A stretch of DNA of 41,568 nucleotides from NCBI GenBank assembly GCA_003435055.1, contig QUMM01000030.1, forward strand, positions 1-41,568. The letters run 5' to 3'. Origin of the DNA: Lachnospiraceae bacterium OF09-6. GTDB taxonomy: Bacteria > Bacillota > Clostridia > Lachnospirales > Lachnospiraceae. The notes below the pieces were generated by a model. It searched no databases. It saw only the letters and a program-made list of their open reading frames with translations, and was not told where the DNA came from. The translations under genes were made by a program, and so were the position numbers. Positions 35,354 through 41,568 of the stretch are shown piece by piece; position 1 is the stretch's first letter, and each line of letters begins with the position of its first letter.

Positions 35354-35518
35354 TTATCCCAGTTCACATTCATTTACTTCCATCTGCACCATATTCTCCT
35401 GCAATATTTTCTCCACCTTCTCAGTATTCGCTTCTATCATCACTTTCAATATGTAATCGGCGGTCACTTCCACCGGATTTGGATTATGAAATCGATAGTT
35501 CAGTTTTCTTTTCGTCAC
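35354..35518 (-). CDS. small conserved-looking protein, 54 residues
   Basis: A GTG at 35518 with GGAGGAGG some 13-20 bases upstream starts VTKRKLNYRFHNPNPVEVTA and DYILKVMIEANTEKVEKILQ, ending with an acidic tail (QMEVNECELG). It looks like a real short gene: coding bias fits and its position between replication and defence genes is compact. Proteins of this wording accompany recombinase elements in Lachnospiraceae as far as I recall, with no known function. The internal helix is amphipathic. Confidence 0.6.
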   Translation of the reverse strand: MTKRKLNYRFHNPNPVEVTADYILKVMIEANTEKVEKILQENMVQMEVNECELG

Positions 35519-35586
35519 GGTGAAATTCCCACCTCCTCCCTGCTCACTCTTTGTCCATTACTATGAAAATTCCTTCTGAAATAGTC

Positions 35587-36369
35587 CTAGATTTTTAGAA
35601 TGTTTTTCATAGTCTGCATATTGTCATTTGCCATGGCTTCTCGTCTGCTGACTCCATCAATTTTTACCGGAATACATCTTTCCAGAATTCTGTCATAAAT
35701 TCTTTTCTTCTCAATTTTTGTCTCTTGTTTTAATTGTACTAAAGGAAGATTTGTTGTGATAATCAAAGGTTTCCCCGATCGATATCTCCAATCAATCACA
35801 CTGAAAATATTTTCTAGTGCATACTCACTGCTCCGTTCTACACCAAGATCATCAATAATTAAAAGCTCATATCCATTCAATGATCTGATATATTCTGTCT
35901 CAGCTGCAAACAAATCATTTAATATGGTGTTGAAATTTGTCATTTTCACGGTAACTTCTTTTTCCAGCAATGCATTCGCAATACAAGTAGCCAGATAACT
36001 TTTTCCTGTTCCAACTGGTCCCCAGAACAAATATCCCATATGGTTTTGCTTCATTTTTTGCCAGTTTGTTACATATTCTTCTGCGATTCTTATAACGCCA
36101 CTATCTCTTTCTACATTTTGAAATGTAAATCCCTCCATTTCTTTTTCCTCAAAGCAGATTTTCTTATTTCTTGCGATTAGCTCCCGATGCTCTTTTTCTT
36201 TATAATATTGTGCCTCTTCTGCATATGCCTTCCTTTCACACGCACACTGCCTGTGATGCTTTCTCATTTCAAGCAAAGAACCTTTTGGATAAAATGCTTC
36301 TACGGGTTCTTTACAAACAGTACAATGCATCAATCCATCTGCGCCTAAATATGTTTGTATCTCATACAT
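35587..36369 (-). CDS. DnaC/IstB-like helicase-loading ATPase
   Basis: About 260 residues from the ATG at 36369 (GGGAGGGAG upstream; a GTG at 36393 is less likely). An N-terminal zinc-binding-like part has CTVCKEPVEAF and CACERK. The AAA+ domain has Walker A LFWGPVGTGKSYLATCIANA, Walker B LLIIDDLGVE and a sensor/arginine segment with IYDRILERCIPVKIDG. DnaC-type proteins load the replicative helicase onto element or phage DNA. It starts 24 bases after the initiator gene. This pair is the element's replication module. Confidence 0.9.
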   Translation of the reverse strand: MYEIQTYLGADGLMHCTVCKEPVEAFYPKGSLLEMRKHHRQCACERKAYAEEAQYYKEKEHRELIARNKKICFEEKEMEGFTFQNVERDSGVIRIAEEYVTNWQKMKQNHMGYLFWGPVGTGKSYLATCIANALLEKEVTVKMTNFNTILNDLFAAETEYIRSLNGYELLIIDDLGVERSSEYALENIFSVIDWRYRSGKPLIITTNLPLVQLKQETKIEKKRIYDRILERCIPVKIDGVSRREAMANDNMQTMKNILKI

Positions 36370-36393
36370 CACAGGCTTTCTCCCTCCCCACAC

Positions 36394-36927
36394 TCATAAT
36401 TCATCTTTTTGATTCTTTATACTGTAACTACTTACTCCATACTTATTACTTGAGTTATTTTTCTCTATTACTTTATTAGATGCCGTATTTATATCCTTCG
36501 TAGAGTTATCATTCTGACCATATGAAAGCTCATTTTTAAACTCTCTATCGGCTTTCTTTATATCTGTCTGTAATTGTACCTTTCCAGAAACCTCTACTTT
36601 GTCTGGTATCATTACATACATATGTCTTGGTTTTGAAAATCCACCAAATTTCCGAATTAGCAGTCCTGCATCATCTAGTTCTTTCAAAGCCTTTTTAACA
36701 GAAGATTTGCACTTCCCGGTTTTCTGTGATAGTTCTTCAATTGGAAATATTGCATATACTCTTCCATCCTCATCTGTCCAATTATTCTTTCGTGATATTC
36801 TCGCCCGGTCATACAACAGCATATAAATACTTCTTGCATTCTGACTTAGCTGTAATTCCAGCAAGAATTTTGGAAATTGATAATACTGTATCTGCCGCTC
36901 CTGCTCATTCATGTACAAATATTTCAT
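36394..36927 (-). CDS. RepA_N/DnaD-like replication initiator
   Basis: The ATG at 36927 (GGTGAGG upstream) gives MKYLYMNEQERQIQYYQFPK, FLLELQLSQNARSIYMLLYD and a winged helix with IFPIEELSQKTGKCKSSVKK and ALKELDDAGLLIRKFGG. The C-terminal third is low-complexity (Asn/Ser/Lys). The wording matches N-terminal domains of RepA_N plasmid/element initiators. An earlier start near 37086 would add an unlikely cysteine-rich extension. It is followed at once by the DnaC-like gene. Its binding sites may be the repeats at 37148-37494. Confidence 0.82.
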   Translation of the reverse strand: MKYLYMNEQERQIQYYQFPKFLLELQLSQNARSIYMLLYDRARISRKNNWTDEDGRVYAIFPIEELSQKTGKCKSSVKKALKELDDAGLLIRKFGGFSKPRHMYVMIPDKVEVSGKVQLQTDIKKADREFKNELSYGQNDNSTKDINTASNKVIEKNNSSNKYGVSSYSIKNQKDEL

Positions 36928-37147
36928 TTGTTTCTTCCTCACCTTCTCAATATTTGAGGAAATATATTTTTGAATTTTATATCCACAAAAATTTATCCCT
37001 CTATATATACAAAGGGAGAGGGCATAAAATACAGCCCCCTCATCAGAATTTTTTTTAATTTTTTTCATAATTTCATTACTGTGCATTCCAAAATTTCACA
37101 TAATCTTAAAGATAAGCAGAGAACCAATTAAGGTACTGTAATCCCTA

Positions 37148-37494
37148 GTGAATCTCGCTCATTGTTATTTCTTTCTTCTTTTTAATCTGAATTTTTATAC
37201 AAGAGCAAGATTCACCTGTGTTTAACAAGTTTATTTTTGATGAATCTTTTATTTTCATCCTCTTGATTCAATTTCATCTTCATCTAATTAGCTTCCATCA
37301 AAGATTTCCGCACTATTTACATGATATTTTCTTTCAAAAATTTCAAAAAAAGTACCTGGCTTCTGCCAGATGCTCTGTAAAAAAATTTCAATTTTTACCT
37401 GCTTACATTTTCAATGTAGCCAATATAATATTCCTATTTTCTAAATATTATTTTCAATTATTACGATACGGTATTACCCGGGTGGATCTTGCTC
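37148..37494. repeat. three copies of a 13-bp iteron-like word in the gene-free region
   Basis: GTGAATCTCGCTC (37148-37160, plus), its inverted partner GAGCAAGATTCAC (37203-37215) and GTGGATCTTGCTC (37482-37494, plus) each differ from the consensus GTGAATCTTGCTC by at most one base. The first two could form a stem with a 42-base loop. The surroundings (36928-37594) are very AT-rich and hold no gene, fitting an origin for the adjacent initiator or a regulatory array shared with mcrBC. Confidence 0.55.
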
Positions 37495-37535
37495 TTCTCT
37501 TTCAATATCAATATAATTCTATTTTTCGATAATCT

Positions 37536-37564
37536 ATGACAGTGTTGCAGTTAAATGATATACT
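37536..37564 (+). promoter_or_regulatory. mcrBC promoter
   Basis: ATGACA (37536-37541), 17 bases, TATACT (37559-37564), about 30 bases before the GGAGG ribosome site of mcrB at 37595. Confidence 0.7.
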
Positions 37565-37594
37565 AATTCTAGTTTATAAATTCGGAGGTATATT

Positions 37595-39714
37595 ATGTCG
37601 AACATTCAGATAACAGAAAATGGGTCAGGAAAATATTCTCCTGAATGGTTTTATAGCGAATCTCAGACTCCAGAATGGATTTCATTTGCTCACAAAGCTG
37701 ATGAGCTACGAGAAAATTTTATAAATCTTTTTGGAATAGAACGCTTAAAATCACTTTCGGGAAAAGATTTGTTAACTTCTTTATTTTATAATGACGAAGG
37801 AACTAAAACCAATCTCTGCTATAGACTTGAAATGGACAAAGATATTCGCGAAGTATTTGGAAGTATTTCCGGCGGAGCAGCATATAAATTTGGATTATTC
37901 TATCATAAGAAAAATCAAAGTTGGACCTGTGGATCTCCATTAAAACCTATACGTCTTACTGAGGATGAAGCAATACAAAAAGCAGAAGAAATGCGAAATG
38001 ATCTAGTTGAAGGTGCTGAAATAATATCTTCTTTTGGTCCTTTAGATTCTGAAGAAGATTACGAGCAACTCTATAAACAGCTGGAACATATCCCGGGAAT
38101 CAATATGGTATGGCGCATGAAATATTATCAAATGCTCTTTCCAACATTATTCGCTCCATTTTATGGACAGGATATTCAGCTGAGAGTATTGCATTTTCTA
38201 AATCAAAAACCAAGTGATATTCCTTTCATTCGCATGGGACAAATTTCATTATATGCAAGAAAATGCAATGTTCCCGGGGTTGTCTTTGCTCATATTTATG
38301 GGAAAAATGTAGGATATACTAATGAGACTAATGATTCTGACACAAATACGCTTTCCGATAAAAAACATAAAACGCACTACTGGATGTATACCGTCTTTGA
38401 TGATAAAAGTTGGAATGAATGCCAACAAAAAGGAATCATGGTTTTAGGTATGGACGATATTGGTGATTATTCCCAATTTGCTTCCAAGGAAGCTCTCCGT
38501 CAAGAACTGATAGATGTGTACGACAGTAGTACTTCACGAAAAAATCAGGCTTTGATGGCATGGAATTTTGCAAATACCGTATCAGTTAACGATGTGATTT
38601 TTGCGAAACGTAGCAACACTCTTCTTGGTAAAGGTATTGTCACTGGAAATTATGTCTTTGACGATCTTCGTCAGGAATATAAAAATGTCCGTGCTATAAA
38701 ATGGCTTCAAGTTGGCGAATGGGAACATCCTGGTAATGCAGTAGCAAAACGCTTAACTGATATCACTCCATACACTGATTATATTGAAAAGCTTACTTCC
38801 ATCTTTGCTCCAGATGAATTAGATGATGTAGATACACAACCAGAAATAGACTATCCAGCTTACTCTTCTGCAGATTTTCTCTCAGATGTGTATATGAATG
38901 GACAAAATTATAAAACACTGGTAAATGTTTTAAAAATGAAGAAAAATATTATTTTACAAGGCGCACCTGGAGTTGGAAAAACTTTTACTGCCAAACGACT
39001 TGCTTATTCCATTATCGGCGCAAAAAATCCTGACCGTGTTCAAATGATCCAATTCCACCAGAGTTATTCCTACGAGGATTTTATTGAAGGATACCGACCA
39101 ACGGAAAATGGATTCACAATTAAAAAGGGTTCTTTTTACAAATTCTGCAAAATGGCCGAGGATGATGATGAAAATGATTATTTCTTTATTATTGATGAAA
39201 TCAATCGTGGTAATTTAAGTAAAATATTCGGTGAATTATTTATGCTGATTGAAAAAGATAAGCGGGGAATTGAACTGCAATTGTTATATATTCTGATGAG
39301 AATTTCTCTGTACCTGCAAATGTATATATTATTGGTATGATGAATACTGCTGATCATAGTCTTGCTATGTTAGATTATGCTTTAAGACGACGTTTTTCAT
39401 TTTTTACTATGAAACCGGGTTTTAATACGCCTGGTTTTCAAGCTTACCAAGACTCTCTAAAAAGTGATGCCTTTAACAAATTAATTGCTTGTGTGAAACA
39501 ACTCAATTCCAAGATAGCAGAAGATATATCACTAGGTGAAGGATTCTGTATTGGTCACAGTTATTTTTGTGGTTTAACACCAGAGACAGCCAACACACAA
39601 ACTTTGTCATCCATTGTAGAATACGAATTGATTCCACTTTTAAAAGAATATTGGTTTGATGAGCCCGCAAAAATCGTAGATTGGTCTGATCGACTAAGGA
39701 GTGCTGTTAAATGA
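37595..39714 (+). pseudogene. mcrB: McrB-type GTPase with EVE-like reader domain, one frameshift
   Basis: The N-terminal 170 residues are a helical domain. An EVE/PUA-like module follows (HYWMYTVFDDKSWNECQQKG, GIMVLGMDDIGDYSQF, IFAKRSNTLLGKGIVTG), the type that reads modified bases. The AAA+ GTPase has Walker A LQGAPGVGKTFTAKRLAY (about 454-471), QFHQSYSYEDFIEGYRP, Walker B FFIIDEINRGNLSKIFGE, then the frame breaks near 39287. The next frame supplies MMNTADHSLAMLDYALRRRF to 39714. The break is one lost base or a duplicated TA in TTATATATTC. Restored length is about 705. McrB normally has NTADRS; here Arg is His. Confidence 0.88.
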
Positions 39715-40745
39715 TTCCTGTACAAAATATTTATTATATGCTGTCCTACGCTTTTCAGGCATTACAAGCACAAAATTACAAAGATCTGGCCACAGAAAAT
39801 TTTCATAATACCGCTGAATTATGTGCAGCCATTCTTGATAAGGGCATTAGCATACAGTTAAAACGAGGCTTAGGAAGAGATTATGTGCCAAAATCAGAAT
39901 CTCTTTCTACACTACAGGGAAAGCTTAATATTTCTGAATCCATTAAAACTCAGACTCTGCTGAAGAAACAAATGATTTGTACATACGATGAATTTTCAAC
40001 TAATACACAATTTAACCAAATTATTAAATCTACAATGTTATTGCTTCTTAAAGCCAATATCACAAATACGCGAAAAAAGAGTCTACGAAATCTGTTATTG
40101 TTTTTTTCTGATGTTAATGAAATTGATTTACGTTTTGTAAATTGGAACCAACATTATAATCGTTCCAATCAAAGTTATCAAATGTTAATTGGAATCTGTT
40201 ATCTGATTTATAACGGACTTCTACAGACACAGAACGACGGTACCACAAAAATAATGGATTTTTTTGACGAACAACGTATGTGCCGTTTATATGAAAAATT
40301 TTTGCTTGAATACTATCGTAAAGAACATCCAGAACTATCTGCCAATGCCTCACAGATCGCATGGCAACTTGATGATTCTGAGAACCAATTGCTTCCCAAA
40401 ATGCAAACTGATATTATGTTGTCTCAGGGAAACAATATACTTATTATCGATGCAAAATATTATTCACATATGACTCAGCAGCAATATGGAACAAACACTT
40501 TGCATTCCAATAACCTCTATCAGATTTTTACATATGTGAAAAATAAAGAATTTGAATTAAGAAAGCTGGAACATACCGTTTCCGGAATGCTCCTCTATGC
40601 TCAGACTGATGAAAATGTTATTCCCAATAATACATACCAAATGAGCGGAAATCAGATTTCTGTGCGTGCATTGAATTTAAATCAGGATTTTTCCGGAATT
40701 GCTCACACATTAGATGATATTATCCAAAATTCTTTCAACAACTAA
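39711..40745 (+). CDS. mcrC: McrC-family nuclease subunit
   Basis: A 344-residue protein starting MIPVQNIYYMLSYAFQALQA, a stock McrC opening, whose start overlaps the mcrB stop by four bases (ATGA). The C-terminal nuclease core shows LLPKMQTDIMLSQGNNILII and DAKYYS, the D-(x)n-DxK pattern of PD-(D/E)xK enzymes (Asp near 234, Asp247, Lys249). McrC docks on the McrB ring and cuts DNA carrying modified cytosines. The gene is intact and ends at a strong terminator. Confidence 0.92.
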   Translation: MIPVQNIYYMLSYAFQALQAQNYKDLATENFHNTAELCAAILDKGISIQLKRGLGRDYVPKSESLSTLQGKLNISESIKTQTLLKKQMICTYDEFSTNTQFNQIIKSTMLLLLKANITNTRKKSLRNLLLFFSDVNEIDLRFVNWNQHYNRSNQSYQMLIGICYLIYNGLLQTQNDGTTKIMDFFDEQRMCRLYEKFLLEYYRKEHPELSANASQIAWQLDDSENQLLPKMQTDIMLSQGNNILIIDAKYYSHMTQQQYGTNTLHSNNLYQIFTYVKNKEFELRKLEHTVSGMLLYAQTDENVIPNNTYQMSGNQISVRALNLNQDFSGIAHTLDDIIQNSFNN

Positions 40746-40750
40746 AAATG

Positions 40751-40796
40751 GGCTGTTGCAAAATCATTGATGTCTATTTTGCAACAGCCTCTTTTT
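40751..40796 (+). terminator. mcrBC terminator
   Basis: GGCTGTTGCAAAA (40751-40763) and TTTTGCAACAGCC (40777-40789) form a perfect 13-bp stem followed by TCTTTTT. It also faces the convergent gene at 40796 and can end both. Confidence 0.88.
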
Positions 40797-41413
40797 CAAA
40801 AATACACACTTGCTATGACTACTATTCCCCGAATTTTTAATAAAATATCTTCTCTGTTTTTGTCCAAACAATATTTCACAAATTTTTTATAATACTTTGA
40901 ATTTGGTACTATTATTTCACATTGTGAATACTCAAAGCAAAGTTCTCCCGGAACTCTCCATTCTCGCTCATGTGTCCAATCTATAATATGCTCTTTATTC
41001 GACAAATCCAATTTTACAATTCGCCACCATTCATTCTCGGGCAAATACTCTTTCGCCCGATTTGTTTCGTCATATATAACTGGTCTTCCGTTTTTCTTGT
41101 AAATAAAGTTTTTTTGGAATCTTATTCCAAATCCTAAATACCTTACCTTATGATTTTCTTCTTTTCTTAATTTTTCTTCATATTGCAAGTTTTCAGCAAT
41201 GGCTGTTAACGGAGCCTCTTGTAAACAAACTGCTGGAGTTTTTCCGCAAATAAAACCACTACTTGTTTTACTTCCTCTAATTCGTCTTTCTTCAAGAATA
41301 TTTATCAAATTACGAAATGCTTCTTCAGCAGTCTCTCCCTTTGTTAAATGAGTGACTCTCGATGATAAATCAACACGATATTTGAATCGCTTTCTCCAAT
41401 TCTTCTCATCCAT
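40796..41413 (-). CDS. uncharacterised protein with a HEREWR motif
   Basis: About 205 residues from the ATG at 41413 (GAGAGGG ten bases upstream); an ATG at 41422 is too close to that site. Recognisable blocks are SSGFICGKTPAVCLQEAPLT, KVRYLGFGIRFQKNFIYKKN, GRPVIYDETNRAKEYLPENE and IDWTHEREWRVPGELCFEYS. The order (C-L-Q-E-A-P, then YGxGF-like strand, then HEREWR) recalls DUF2971-like proteins found in defence islands; I cannot give a biochemical activity. It is convergent with mcrBC and AT-rich like the other island genes. Position suggests an accessory defence or toxin function, which is inference. 41450-41568 shows no gene. Confidence 0.6.
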   Translation of the reverse strand: MDEKNWRKRFKYRVDLSSRVTHLTKGETAEEAFRNLINILEERRIRGSKTSSGFICGKTPAVCLQEAPLTAIAENLQYEEKLRKEENHKVRYLGFGIRFQKNFIYKKNGRPVIYDETNRAKEYLPENEWWRIVKLDLSNKEHIIDWTHEREWRVPGELCFEYSQCEIIVPNSKYYKKFVKYCLDKNREDILLKIRGIVVIASVYF

Positions 41414-41568
41414 GCTTTTCATACCCTCTCTAAAATATCGTTTCTTCAATCTGACTTTTTAAATCCACCAAATATTTATATAATATATTTTTGCAAGAAA
41501 AATAATCCATATTAAACGCTTTTTCTGTTAATCCTTTTTAAAACGTCTTTCTCATTAATTTCTATTTC

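Noticed and set aside
1..41568. tRNA or rRNA genes as integration targets
   Set aside because: I saw no tRNA cloverleaf or rRNA sequence at either element end; guaA and an unnamed protein gene appear to be the targets.

Overview
The window looks like an accessory-rich stretch of a gut Lachnospiraceae-type Clostridia chromosome. This rests on family-level recognition only: GMP synthase, MATE, NSS and AGCS transporters, a choloylglycine-hydrolase family enzyme, Tn1549/CTn-type mobile genes and AGGAGG ribosome sites. No species can be named.

Layout. (1) 1-11350 is a shrunken conjugative-type element. It holds a DtxR-type regulator, a broken ABC exporter, the remains of a VanRS-like / MacAB-like / D,D-carboxypeptidase envelope-stress cassette, a truncated CHAP-domain conjugation protein, a small 21-residue repeat protein, a hybrid dead tyrosine integrase, an excisionase, an XRE regulator, an Abi_2 protein and a candidate small RNA. 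At least four genes here are fused or cut at deletion junctions. (2) 11341-20077 is a second, more intact mobilizable element in the same orientation. It carries Lnu-type and ABC-F antibiotic-resistance genes behind an attenuator, TnpV, a MobV relaxase, an oriT-like region, a RecA-fold ATPase, MobC, an intact integrase, Xis and XRE. Its ends carry matching repeats and it abuts the 3' end of guaA, so the two elements appear stacked at one guaA attachment site. (3) 20066-29669 is backbone: guaA, a MATE pump, a deoxyinosine glycosylase, an operon of two Na+ amino-acid symporters behind a TrpX-type binding protein, a choloylglycine hydrolase, a HAD phosphatase and a remnant of a disrupted gene. 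(4) 29656 to the window end is a serine-recombinase element with a DnaC/RepA-like replication module and a dense defence load: OLD-type ATPase-TOPRIM nuclease, RloA/RloB pair, McrBC, and an uncharacterised HEREWR-motif protein.

The most promising biology is the defence island in (4). It places a fused ATPase-TOPRIM protein beside a split ATPase/RloB pair, together with McrBC and an unknown gene. The tandem guaA elements with parallel int-xis-xre switches, each with its own operator repeats, and the candidate RNA at 11139 are also worth attention.

An important caution is that at least twelve genes are interrupted by what look like single-base losses, mostly inside short homopolymers, in both core and mobile genes. 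This pattern fits sequencing or assembly error better than true decay, so I annotate these as whole genes with marked frameshifts.
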